Below, piece by piece: positions 12,724-23,859 of a stretch of 64,000 bases of DNA (its first letter is position 1; every line of letters starts with the position of its first letter). The position numbers and the translations under genes were made by a program. The stretch lies in assembly GCF_030272615.1 (NCBI RefSeq), contig NC_081410.1, positions 117,373,140 through 117,437,139 of the forward strand. The letters run 5' to 3'. The notes below the pieces were generated by a model, which ran no database searches, was not told the origin of the DNA, and saw only the letters and a program-made list of their open reading frames with translations. The stretch is from Cryptomeria japonica. Taxonomy: Eukaryota; Streptophyta; Pinopsida; Cupressales; Cupressaceae.

Positions 12724-14247
12724 TCCCTGACAAAACCAACCTACCCTCATGAGGGGCAATATAGAATGACTAAGGATTAGGTCATTAATATGCTAATCTC
12801 TCTGGTATTATGATTATATATGTAAATTAATGAAATTAAGTATAATTGTTATATAGATCTGATTACGCTATTACTAACACATATAAATCTATTAAATGTA
12901 TATTTAAGAATAAATGAAACATGTTTGTATTATAGGCCATGTAGGTGCCCTTATTCCTAATCGAATTTGAATATAATATGACTGTAAATAAGTATTTAAT
13001 TCATAAGTAGGACACTGCATACCAATCTGTTGTAATAGCAATGATTACCAGTAATTTTATATTATCTGCCTGTAAATTAATGCGATCTGCAGAGAGTATG
13101 ATCTGCCAATAATTAATAATGATCTGCTCCTTTCATGCCCCTTACTTGAGGGTCAGTTTGCTGTTTATATATCCCTTTCATCGAATGGAAGGGTGTGTCT
13201 CTTCCTCAAATACCTTCCTTGTAAGAGTGGCAACCCAATTATGTGATCCTTGCTATTAATTACAATTGCTATGTTGATTGCCTCTTTCCACGGGTTAGTA
13301 ATTCCTTAATCCCGTTGCCATCTTACTAACTTTTATTTGGATCGCTGCCTTATACCCTTTGACCCTGTGCCTCTTCATCTTACGTGGCTTTTGGGAATCT
13401 ATTTTGTTACTGATTTGTTTCTTTCACAATCTGCCGATTAGGAGGAAGAGTCTAATATATATTAATCAATTTTGTCTGTAGTAATCAGTTTGGGATCGGC
13501 TCAGGGAGATGGAAAATGGCGAAGTCTTACTAGTAAGGCCATTTTCTAATTTTGTATAAGTTGCAATGGAGATACAGCATGGCGGGGGCATGACATGTAT
13601 ATGTATATAGAAGCATTTATATGGTCAGACAGAAATTTAGCAAATGAAACTACTCAGGAATTTGATAAATTCAAGAGGCAAACAATAAAATTCTTGAACA
13701 GGAAGTCAATACAGAACAACACAAAAACCTTTAAATGCCTGATAAACTTTGTGAGTCTCAATGCATGTTTTAATCTCAAGAGAAACAGACAAGTGGTACA
13801 AGAAAAAAACAGATTTATGCTTATTCTGCAAACTCATATGAATTCAATGTACAATATTTTTGTGTTCTAACATAATTTAATAATCTGAGGTTTGAAGCTG
13901 TTGAATCTGTTTAGACATGTGAAGCAAAAAAGATACGTCAAAAGAATCTAAAATCCTTAAGCATACTTCATTCTACCTAAATCCCTCATTAAGTCCATTT
14001 AGGCAATCCTGTTTGTAAAAGGGCAATCTTTACCTGATGTCTTTTGTGATTCTCCAGAAAGTTGTTGCAAATAAATTACCCATCGCCAATCAATGAAATC
14101 TACCAAGGATATTAAAAAAGACACTCCTAGTGGGTTGCAGCAAATTGTAAATCCTCATCAATCTCTTGTTTCAATAAACATGAAGTGGGCATGTCCAATG
14201 CTGAGGTATTTATTGGGCATGTATAAAAATCAACACAGCTATTAAGG
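12724..14247. other. Spacer, possibly NBP35 intron
   Basis: AT-rich, no supported gene. TTTATATATCCC near 13166 followed by CTTCCTC-type leader text has an LTR-promoter look. If NBP35 is intact, its intron runs through here. No exon with the expected cysteine motif is visible. Confidence 0.4.
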
Positions 14248-14425
14248 AGGTGTGTCCTATTTACTTTTCATCAAGCTGCAATAAGTTGTGCATGTGCAAT
14301 ATATCTCTCTGTATTTTATTTACTGTTAATATATGAAGGTGTGTCCTATTTACTTTTCATCAAGCTGCAATAAGTTGTGCATGTGCAAGATATCTCTCTG
14401 TTTTTTATTTACTGTTAATATATGA
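14248..14425. repeat. 89-bp tandem duplication
   Basis: Two adjacent 89-bp copies (14248-14336 and 14337-14425) starting AGGTGTGTCC. By eye they differ at only two positions, so the duplication is fairly recent. It lies about 300 bp before the NBP35 exon. Confidence 0.92.
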
Positions 14426-14726
14426 TTGATATTCAAGTTTGCCCATTGTTCATTTTAGCTTTAAGGATTTTGAATGACAGCCATAGTATTTTTATGGGCA
14501 TCTACACACAAGTGAGTTGCATTTGTTAGTTTGTGCATTGTTAAAATTGTAAATAATGGCCTTTATGCTGTGTTACAGTTGTTTAAGCTTTCTTTATGTC
14601 TCCAAAAATGATGGTGCCTATGTAGACACAAGATATATTTGCTTTTGTGTTATGATATAGATTCCTTATTATCAGTTTACATGTAAAATCAAAATATTGC
14701 CTCACATTTGCTTTCCATCTTTTTGC

Positions 14727-14728
14727 AG
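14727..14728 (+). promoter_or_regulatory. 3' splice acceptor of NBP35 exon
   Basis: A TTTTTGCAG acceptor with a pyrimidine-rich tract. The exon begins AT-TTG, so the split Asp codon (G/AT) places the intron in phase 1, exactly where homology to plant NBP35 starts to be readable. Confidence 0.75.
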
Positions 14729-15633
14729 ATTTGGTTGCTATAGCAGAGCGTATGGCTACTGTGAAACACAAAATTTTAGTGTTGTCTGGAAAAGGTGGGG
14801 TGGGGAAGAGCACATTTGCAGCACAGCTTTCGTTTGCTTTAGCAGAGCAAGACAAGCAGGTTGGACTTCTTGACATTGATATATGTGGTCCTAGCATTCC
14901 CAAGATGCTTGGATTGGAAGGTCAGGAAATACATCAGAGCAATCTTGGCTGGTCTCCTGTGTACGTAGAAGACAATCTTGGTGTGATGTCTATTGGCTTC
15001 ATGCTGCCAGATCCAGATGAGGCAGTCATATGGAGGGGACCACGCAAAAATGGACTGATCAAGCAGTTTCTGAAAGATGTTTACTGGGGAGAGTTAGACT
15101 ATCTAATTGTGGATGCTCCACCTGGGACATCTGATGAACATATTTCTATAGCACAGTATCTGAAAGCAACTAATGTGGATGGTGCGTTAATAGTTACTAC
15201 ACCACAGGAAGTATCAATAATTGATGTTAGGAAGGAGATAAATTTTTGCAAGAAGGTTGGCATTAATGTCTTAGGTGTCGTAGAGAACATGAGTGGTATT
15301 CAACAACCCATCTCAAGTTTCATATTTAAGAAGATTGCAGATGATGGGGAGGAGGAAGATGTCACCGAGGAGACATTGAAGAGCATACAAACACATTCCC
15401 CTCAGTTGTTATCTTTATTTGCTTATACTGAAGTCTTTCATGTAACTGGTGGTGGAGCAGAGAAGATGGCTAAAGATATGAATGTTCCGTTTTTAGGCAA
15501 AGTACATATGGATCCGGAGTTGAGCAAAGCAGCTGAAGAAGGACGCTCTTGCTTTACAGATCCAAAATGCAGATCAAGTGCATCTGCGCTGCAAAGGATC
15601 ATTAAAAAGATTGAGAATATCACAGAGCCATGA
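14729..15633 (+). CDS. NBP35: NBP35 cytosolic Fe-S assembly P-loop ATPase, 3' exon
   Basis: An uninterrupted 300-codon exon ending in TGA at 15631. It matches plant NBP35 (NUBP1 family), the scaffold NTPase of the cytosolic iron-sulfur assembly pathway that builds Fe-S clusters for cytosolic and nuclear proteins. Numbering from the Leu codon at 14731: deviant Walker [11 protein letters not shown] at 19-28, switch I DIDICGPS at 48-55, WRGPRKNG at 101-108, and Walker B/switch [13 protein letters not shown] at 127-137. Plant NBP35 is about 350 residues, so about 50 N-terminal residues, including the four-Cys ferredoxin-like domain, must come from upstream exons that I cannot find in the window. 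The C-terminal CPxC pair of fungal and animal proteins is not visible (the chain reads ENMSGIQQP); I believe this is usual in plants. No frameshift or stop argues for a functional gene. An in-frame ATG at 14752 could only give a protein without the N-terminal cluster. Confidence 0.93.
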
Positions 15634-17700
15634 TATTTGTAGATTTTAATATACAGATTTTGAACAAGATCATTTGATACACAACGTAGTATACTTTTGG
15701 TGGTTTCATTTTTGTTGAAATTATATTGGGTTTCTTTATATGTATGAGAAATTAGAAATTTTGGAAAAATATACCACTGTATTTGTAGTATTACTCATGT
15801 AACATTAATATCATACAGCATTGGCTTGCTAAAGCATTCTTTATCCTACGTGCATGCCCCCACATGTTAGATTTCTTAAGTGGATTTCATTTGGCCCTGA
15901 ATAGTGCAAAACTCGGAACTGCATGCCTTGAAAGAGATCTCCATAACAGGGTATATTATTATTTTGAAGCAACACATTATTTTATCCTATTAATCTAGTA
16001 ATGTAAATTAAGAAAAAAGATTGCTTGCAAGAAATCTGGGATCTCATGCATGTGAAATAATTGCGTGCTAGCACAGTAGCTGATTTTTTAATAAAAGTTC
16101 GATAATTTTGTGTTTACTTTAGAAACTTACATTACTTTAAGATATCAAGTTCTGGAGATTTGAGTCTGAAAGTGATTTACACACTGTTTAAGGTATGAAT
16201 ATATTTGCTACTTTTAAAAAAAAAAATTCATCTGCAATGGCAGGAGTGCTGTTGAATTTTAACAATTATCACCTTAAATTACCATCATAATTGCATGTTT
16301 ATAACTTTAGGCTATGTATTCTCTGTATACATTTCCACTTTCTATTCTGATCTGTGAATCAAGCTAGCTGCAGTTGTCTACAATTGCATCCTCGAGAGAC
16401 GGTGATGATTACCTCTGCCCCTTCGCCCGTTCACAGTATTGTCTTAAAACTTTTGCTTCTAGGGAAGACTCTTTGCAGGGATAATTTGCTTGACCTTTTT
16501 AACCATGACACAGAGAACATAGCGCACTCAAAATTCCTGATTTCAATGGTAAACATCTGCAATCAACAGATGAAGCCTTATAATCACTAATCATTAATCA
16601 TTAATTATCTATGAAGGAAAATGACTCAAAATTGTGGAAATACTGGGAATATGAGGGCTGGAAACCTTCAGGACATATCAACCTTCTGTAATAATGTGTG
16701 TTGGGTTATTTTATTGACAAAGATGCGGTCTTAAAAGGGGTTTCCTGGACTGTCATTATTTTTTTTTCATGTATGAAACCACAGAATCCTGCATCAAACT
16801 CAACAGAAGAATTTCAGAGCTTGGTTCTGGTATGGTATGTATTCCCTTGTTACTTAGGAGAACATGTCAATCCTCATAGCAGACTTGGAGTCAGGAGGTC
16901 GTTAACTATTCTTGAATATATGTTAGCTTGAATGTAGAAAAACCTTTCCCAGATATAAGCCTGCTGGATTTTGCAGGCATTGTTTGGGTACCCTTAGATT
17001 ATGAGAAACATACCTTAAAAATATAGAAATTCTCATTAGTATAGGTATTATGCTTGATCTTGTACAGTCAAAAATCGAATATTGGATTTTGAGCAATTCA
17101 ATCTCATGTATCTAATATGGAGTGTGCACAGGGCATTTTCACATGGTGTAACGTATGAGAAGGAAAATGCTATATAGCATACCAATTGATGATAATCTCA
17201 GACCAGTGATGCGTCTTTGACCCCCTAGGATGCGTCTTGGACCGCAAGATGCATTTCCTGTACCAGAAATGCATCTAACAAACTTTCTATGATTGTGAAG
17301 CCCTCCATTTGCTTTATGCACAAGCGTTGAAGTGATTGTAGAAAAAACCACTTGATAATGCACAAATAACATGGTCCTTCGGTCCAACCACAGCTTTAAC
17401 AGTTTGGATTTACTTTTCTGATACATCTTTTAGTGTCTTCATCCCATTTATCGAATGGGTCACTTGTAGAATGTGTTTTCAAATATAAAAGAGATTAGAA
17501 ATAATGCAGCTATAGAATAAATAATTCTTGATAGAAACTAAGAAATACATACACGTTCTCATCATTGAATTAACGAGTTATAAATATGCCCTTGCAATCT
17601 TGAAGCTTAGGCATCAGGTCCTTTTCTAAGCCCATTGTTTTTATTGCAATGTAGGTTCGTATCATGAATTGTGCTGGTAAACTTGACTCCACTTAAATGG
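15634..17700. other. NBP35 3' flank and spacer
   Basis: AT-rich 3' flank. No perfect AATAAA lies within the first 300 bases, so the poly(A) site is not fixed. Short ORFs of up to about 95 codons show no recognisable family. Confidence 0.4.
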
Positions 17701-17729
17701 TCATATTATATTCAAATAATATAATATGA
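17701..17729. repeat. AT-rich perfect hairpin
   Basis: TCATATTATATT (17701-17712) and its exact reverse complement (17718-17729) enclose a 5-base loop. ATGGTCAT words stand on both sides and one more follows at about 17764. It may be a relic of a foldback element. Confidence 0.7.
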
Positions 17730-17954
17730 TGGTCATTTTTTAACACCAGTCTCAGCTGCTTAGATGGTCATAATAATGGTAACCCCAATATCCATTAAAG
17801 AAGCCCCAGTTAGGCTCTGTCATGACTTGCTGTTGGCTCCAACTGGATCTTTTAGGCATCTGTTGTAGGAACTTCAAGTCAACATTGCTTACAATAATGA
17901 ATAAACCCCTTAGCCAAACAAACATAATGAATTTGCATTACTCACAATTTCAGC

Positions 17955-18620
17955 ATTAGGATCCACTGGGACTGAAACTGAAAACCTGTTGAAAAATTAT
18001 TCAGTAATTGTAAGTTGTTTCCCCCTAACCTAAACAAACAGATGGCTCATCTTATCAAAATAAGAAATTAAGATGATTGATACACATCAAGGTAGCACCA
18101 AATGATGAAATATTTCTAAAAAGATTGTAGATTTCTGTGATCAATGAGTGCTTTCAAAAATAAGCTCAGATGCCTTTTTCAAAAGTGGCCCCAACTAATG
18201 GTGTATGTCTTATCATAAACTTCCACTTTTTGCCCAATCAAATCCTGTGTAGACCATTCCCTGAATTCTTTAAACAAAAATTAATAAAAAAAGAATTGAT
18301 CTAAGGAACATATAATTCAAAAGGTCTTCATGTTTCACCTTTGGAAGTGTCAAAAGCCTCTACAATTCAATAATTTTTCAAACTAAACATTAGAATGAGG
18401 ATCCAACTTAGGTATTCTAAGGGACAACCTGCTGCAAAATTATTCAGTAGCTAGCTTATACAGACAGGTGATTGACTCATCTTATAAAAAATGGGAAATT
18501 TTTATCAGTGATAAACATCAGGGTAGCGCCAAACTTTGCCATATTTCTAATAAGATTGTATATTTTTGTGATCGGTGAGTGCTATTGAAAACAAAATCAG
18601 ATGCATTTCTTTTTGGGAGG
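17955..18620. repeat. Diverged local duplication
   Basis: About 225 bp at 17955-18180 recurs, diverged, at about 18395-18620. Shared landmarks in order are AAAATTATTCAGTA, GACTCATCTTAT or GGCTCATCTTAT, CATCA(A/G)GGTAGC(A/G)CC, ATATTTCTAA, GATTGTA and TGAGTGCT. The order and spacing are kept; base identity is clearly lower than for the young duplications elsewhere. Confidence 0.7.
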
Positions 18621-21027
18621 TCGGTTAACATCTATCTATTTGTTTTACATATAACTTTTTTTTTATGATATATGTATGAGGGTGATACAGTTTTTTTTCA
18701 CAATCAGAAGGTTTTTTTTTTGGTATATACTAACCACATCTTTTTTCTATGTTGTCTAGCTCTTACTTCTGTTGTGATATACCCTTACCTAGAGGATTAT
18801 ATCATTTTTATAGAAGTACAGATAAAAATGAATTTATCATTAAAATTTAGAATAAACAACTCTTATAATAATAAAAATTATTTAATTGTCACCACAATAT
18901 AAATACTTGCAAACATTAATGGAACATTTTACAAGCTATAGTTCATATGCATATAGAGACTTTAGGTAGGCCTTCTAAAAGTTTCTCTTCACCATACTTT
19001 GGAGACCCTTTCATTTAACTATGCAAAATGACATGAATTAATGAGAAGCTTTTGTAGTTTCTTTTCTCACTCAAATAAGTTCTTAATAACTCGTGTACTA
19101 TCCGTATGAGATCTCTAAACACCAAAAAAAAAGTATCAGCCTTAATAAATCATTTTAGAGTTTTAAAATCCTTATGCTTGAAAATACACCTTGAATTATT
19201 GATTCCACTATATATGGTATTCTTTTATCATACTTCCATAAAATCAATGTCCCTAGAATTAATTGTCACCTTAAAAATAAACGATCATGAATATTTGTAA
19301 ATACTTGCAGTTGTTTTTGAATTACAATTCAATCAAGTTTAATAATTTTACCAAGATCATACATAGTTCACATATACATAAACAAATCAGCTATTTTTCA
19401 AAAGACTAAAAATATGTTTGGAAATGTGAGAAAAGAAGACTAAAATTAATGTTTGGAAATGTGAGAAAAATCATGTTTTTAGCACCACGTTCATAAAGCA
19501 TCCACCTATGCTTCATAATAGCAGAAATTAAAACTAAATGAATCAAGTTATAACAAATAAACGTTATACACATCCACAATTGTGACAAGTTAAAGACATT
19601 CTAATTATGTGAAAATAAAATAGAACAAGCCTTGAAAAAGCCTATGCCCATCCCTTCTATAATGGATCTCATGTCAACTTAAATTTCCATGTAAAAAAGA
19701 AAATAGCACACAAAGAGGAGTTGATCTAACAATGGGTGCATTCTATCAACAAGATCAAATATAAGAGATACCATGGTCCACATAACTTAAGTATCCTCTA
19801 GGATTCATGCATCCATCAACAATTAGTGTCAAACACAAGAAATCAAGGTAGGGTTGAAGGTTGGGCAAGATCATTGACACATATTCAAGATGTTGAGGTG
19901 AAATGATATGTATGTGGCATGATGTATTGGTCAGTGCATATCATGGATATGATGTTGAAACTACAGATGTGGAGACATGCTAGCCATTTCAAAAACCCTA
20001 AGATGAGGTTAATAAAATTTGATCAAATTTTATGTTTAATGGTTAACATAGATTAATGTTAATCTATTGAAACCACAATAATTATGATTAGTTCTAAGAT
20101 CTATATTTCATAAAGAATAAAACTATATAAATAAATCAAATCTTCTCATATGAGAATTTCTTCAATATATAATATTTTTACCATATCTTTCACCTATATC
20201 TAAGAAGAAGAGGTATGAAGAATTTCAATGTTTATGAAGTGAGTTCTCATATTAGCATGTCAACAAACATTTTTTAACATCTTTTATAAAATTCATGGCT
20301 AATCTATTGACCAAACACCACTTTATAATTTATAACACATTTTATACAAATTACAATAGATGTAATCATTGCAACTCTAATATTTTGCGTAAAATTTCCA
20401 AGTTATTAACTAGAACAAATAGACCATTAAAAGCATGAAGTAAAAATTCAAAAATAAAAATTATAGCTTGAACACACATCATCAATCCAAGGTCAAGATT
20501 GTATTTGAAAAATGTATATAGAAAAATACTAATTACACATGTAAGATATTGTAAATTAAATTAGTGTATCTTCTATAGACATAGAGAATTGTATTTTCTA
20601 ACATATTGACTTATATATATTTTTCTATTGGTGAAACCTTTGCACTTCCTTTTCGATGCAAATGCTAGTTTATTAAGAAATACATAAATAATTATGAAAA
20701 GAGACATTCTACATTCGACAACTGTCAAAAGCTTTGAATAACTCTTAATAAATATACATTTTTAAAACTTTATTCTTTAAAGCTAACACTAAATAAAATT
20801 TAAATTTATTTATTTATTTTTCTATAATTTAACCACTCTTTTGTAACCTATTTATAATGATAGTAAATATATATGAAAAAACAAAATAGAATAAAACAAA
20901 ACAAGAACCATTACTTTTAAAATTCACTCAAAATAAATATCTAAAATTTTCTACAACATTAACTTTTAAACCCGACACCTCCTGCTTCTGAGTCGCCTTG
21001 TAAACAACAAAGGGGATATTTCAGCAT
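18621..21027. other. AT-rich spacer
   Basis: Very AT-rich sequence with no supported ORF, RNA gene or transposon terminus. Confidence 0.5.
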
Positions 21028-21099
21028 TGCCTCCACGCAGGATCGAACTGCGGACCTTCAGTTTACAAGACTGACGCTCTACCACTGAGCTATAAAGGC
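21028..21099 (-). tRNA. tRNA-Thr (anticodon UGU)
   Basis: The 72-nt minus-strand sequence folds without mismatch. The acceptor stem GCCTTTA pairs with TGGAGGC (with G-U pairs). The D stem is GCTC/GAGC. The anticodon stem TCAGT/ACTGA encloses loop CTTGTAA with anticodon TGT, and the T stem CGCAG/CTGCG encloses TTCGATC. The discriminator base is A and CCA is not encoded, as in nuclear genes. A CAA triplet sits a few bases upstream, typical of plant tRNA promoters. Weak point: no run of four or more T follows directly, so the terminator is unclear. Confidence 0.93.
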
Positions 21100-21213
21100 A
21101 GTTGTCAAAACACATACCATTGTTTATAATCTGTAGCCAATGACCATAAATTTGGAAACACCATTGTCCACATTGCTGGATGAAATCAAAATGTGAAAGT
21201 AACTTCAATCCAT

Positions 21214-21458
21214 TGGGATGTAGTTCAAACGGTAGAGTGTTCGATTTGGGCTGAAGCTATTCTGGCTCCAAAACAGACCTTTCGTACAGCATGATAGCGA
21301 CATGTTAGTCGATCGCAACTATTTATTATAAAATTGACGGTGTAAAACGCGCGACTAACACGCGTGTTAGTCAATTCGTACTGTCATTTTGGAGCCAGAA
21401 TAGACGCGTCCCTCGCTTTGCATGCAAGAGGTATGGGGTTCGATACCCGGCATCTCCA
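21214..21458 (+). pseudogene. tRNA-Ala(UGC) pseudogene, interrupted
   Basis: The two halves (21214-21247 and 21413-21458) together read as tRNA-Ala(UGC). The first half gives most of the acceptor stem (GGGATG) and the D arm (TTCAAACGGTAGAGT). The second gives the TTTGCAT anticodon loop, a T arm with GGTTCGATA, and CATCTCCA. A TTTTT terminator follows at 21466-21470. The first acceptor base is T instead of G, the T stem has a G-G mismatch and the anticodon stem has a C-A mismatch. A 165-bp element splits it in the anticodon arm. Both the insertion and the mismatches argue against function. Confidence 0.85.
21248..21412. mobile_element. 165-bp TIR element inside tRNA-Ala
   Basis: The 26-bp terminal inverted repeats (21248-21273 and 21387-21412) start GGG, and their inner 17 bp are perfect (CTATTCTGGCTCCAAAA and its complement). 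They are flanked by TCGATTT (21241-21247) and TCGCTTT (21413-21419), a 7-bp target duplication with one mismatch. Taking out the element plus one copy leaves a continuous tRNA-Ala. A perfect 20-bp palindrome at 21353-21372 lies inside. It is MITE-like in size and structure; the superfamily is undecided. Confidence 0.8.
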
Positions 21459-21549
21459 AACATACTTTTTCCATTTACCACATCGCTATCTGATTTTTAA
21501 ATATTCCTTTATCATCTGCCCCATCCATCTCTATCGATTTTCCTCTTTT

Positions 21550-21618
21550 TCCAACCACTGGTCTAGTGGTAGAATTATACTATGGCATGAAACAAATTTG
21601 GGTTCCATGTCATTATCA
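21550..21618 (+). pseudogene. tRNA-Gly-like pseudogene
   Basis: The D arm and A box match tRNA-Gly (CTGGTCTAGTGGTAGAAT), and TTTGGGTTCCA stands where the B box belongs. The acceptor and T stems do not pair and the anticodon loop is damaged, so it is a relic. Confidence 0.55.
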
Positions 21619-21920
21619 TTCCTCATTCATTCAATTTCTTAATTATTATCTTAAAAAATAAAATATATTAAAATATTTCAATAATTGTTCATTTGTATAG
21701 CTTATAATTTGAGGTGTGCAAATAGATAATGGGTCATTTCTAAATGACCATTTTATGACTTTTGTGCACATAACAAATGATTCCATATTTTTTGTAACTA
21801 TCTAGAAATTGAAACAATGGGATTAAGCTTTTAAGTCACATACGAAGAAAACCAAATTTGAGAGTACTTTGCCATTATTTGACCAACTAAACCAAGGTGA
21901 ACTCAAATTTGTAGATTCGT

Positions 21921-22023
21921 TACATACTCTGCCATAGAACAAATTTGGGTTCCATCTATCCATGTTGTAATTATCGTTCACTCCTTGTTCATCCAACTTC
22001 TTAATTATTATCTTAAAAAAAAC
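21921..22023 (+). pseudogene. Second tRNA-Gly-like 3' piece
   Basis: TACTCTGCCATAG followed by AACAAATTTGGGTTCCA repeats the 3' half of 21580-21618 and keeps a GCC anticodon-like loop (CTGCCAT). The similarity continues through CTTCTTAATTATTATCTTAAAAAA into the flank of both copies, so a segment of about 100 bp containing the relic was duplicated. Confidence 0.5.
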
Positions 22024-23159
22024 AAATACAAGAGAATTGAAAGTCCACTAAAATATTTCATATATACTAATAGTTATCCACTTAATCCTCTATTAGTTAA
22101 AATTTAAAGTTGTCACTCATGCAGGATAACTGTGTAACGACTTCTACCTTCTTCTCTAATTGATCTTAATACGAATGTTGGTGCATTTCATGCACCTTAG
22201 TTTGTATATTACATATTTCTTTGTAATAATTTGGATTACAAATATCTTGAATAGATTAAATAGATTGGTCATCTAGTTAGTTTAGATAACAAATTGAGAC
22301 AAGTGTATTTGTAATTCAATTTCAACTATTTTGTTAAAAGTTGTTAAAATATATAAGAGATTGATTGATTAGTTAGATTGAATGTCATTTTATTGAGATG
22401 TACAATTTAAATAAAAGTTGTTAAACAATATAAGAGATTGATTTTCATCAAAAGTTAAATGACATAAGAGATTGATTGATTAGTTAGATTGATTATCATT
22501 TTATTGAGTTGTACAATCAACTTCTTTTTTGCTACTCAAATTTATTCAAGATTCTACTTGAATTGGAGAGAAAAGATTTGTGGGCAATGACTTTTTTTGG
22601 AAATTAAAACGTTCTTGTTAGACTTTCAATAGCTTTTGGAGATAAATCCAAGTTTCATGTTTCTCGAAGAGGACTAATTTTTACTTGCCCTTAGACTAGT
22701 AGAGATATCTTATATGCATCCATCTAAAGAAATGTTAAGAGATATCAATTGAAGACATTTTATTTACCTTAAAATTATTTTATTTTACTTTAACTTATAT
22801 TTACTACATACAAAGACATTTAAATCTTATCGTATCTACATTGTTTATTTGTTTCCCTAACACAAATTTTAATTTTAAATTCTGAAATACGATTATCGAC
22901 ATCTATTTTTTTTTATATTTGAGTTTTAAACTTCTTATCATTATTTAAAAAAATATTAAAAATAAAAATTTATAAAACATATTTTTTAACTAAATTAATT
23001 ATCTTTAATGTTTACTAATAATTAAAAAAACACATATTTGCTACATTGTAATTATGAAATGATTGATTACTTTTTAAAAATACATTTTTATATGAGGGTT
23101 TTTATTTTTTTAAATATTATGTTTACAATTAATATTAATATTGTAAAATAACATAGGAT
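22024..23159. other. AT-rich spacer
   Basis: No gene seen. A word of about 30 bp (AAGAGATTGATTGATTAGTTAG-like) recurs near 22355 and 22465, so part of this stretch is a diverged tandem repeat. Confidence 0.45.
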
Positions 23160-23235
23160 GGAGCGCATGAGGAAGTTAGGGTTTACAGGCAGAGGCGATT
23201 TTCAGTCGCGAGGGTAGGAGAATGGACCAAGAAGA

Positions 23236-23750
23236 ATGGAAAACAAGTGGCCTTGGTATACACCACGATCAAACCAGTGGCAGTGGCAGGACACGGGACG
23301 AAGGAGGAGGGAGGGAGCTAGTTTTGGTGAAACCAGATTCCCTTTTGAGGACGACAAAACCAAATGGGGGCATTCGCGATTTTTGAACTTCCCGAAATGG
23401 AGCAAGCAGCAAATGGAAGAGAGATTGAGGAAGAAGGTTCTGACTCCTCTTATCACTGGTGAGAAACCAGAAACGTCTGAAAAGAGAACTGTCAGCATTT
23501 GCATTGACTCAGAGGCTTGGAAGGAATTGGTAGAAGTCTTGCGAGCCAGAGCTTTCTTCTTAAAGTGGGGAGGGGATTGACCAACTTTTCCAAAAATTAG
23601 GACCTAGGTCGATGAAGAATGGGGGAGCCACTTTGAGATTATCATCGCTGGGTTTTTCCTTATCATCACTGGGACAACTGAGGAGAAGATTGCAATGATG
23701 AATTCTGGGCCGTTTTTGATGATGGGAGTAGGGTTTTATATAAAGGACTG
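23236..23750 (+). pseudogene. LINE ORF1, N-terminal part
   Basis: Starts MENKWPWYT, is Arg/Glu-rich, then has VSICIDSEAWKELVEVLRAR and FFLKWGG. It runs into a TGA at 23578-23580, after which the frame can still be followed (FPKIRT, then EEWGSHFEIIIAGFF, then NSGPFLMMGVGFYIKD). This is the first half of the DUF4283-type nucleic-acid-binding region typical of plant LINE ORF1. It stops at the insertion at 23751. Confidence 0.75.
23746..23750. repeat. Target duplication GACTG (left)
   Basis: GACTG precedes TGTTGAGCAC and is repeated at 26038-26042 after CCCAACA. Confidence 0.85.
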
Positions 23751-23859
23751 TGTTGAGCACTATTTTTGAAAAAAATAAAAAAATAAATAATATATGTTTC
23801 CATAAGCATGAAGGCTAATGGATATTTCGGCCAGTAAACTGTATCGAGCACTGCAGGAG

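Noticed and set aside
13509-13535. ATG reading MENGE followed by a GTAAGG donor-like site, resembling the start of plant NBP35
   Set aside because: No exon with the expected four-Cys motif follows before 14729 and only five residues fit; chance cannot be excluded.
21028-21099. Plastid or mitochondrial DNA insertion as source of the tRNA-Thr
   Set aside because: The sequence does not look like plastid trnT-UGU and the flanks show no organelle sequence; a nuclear gene fits better.
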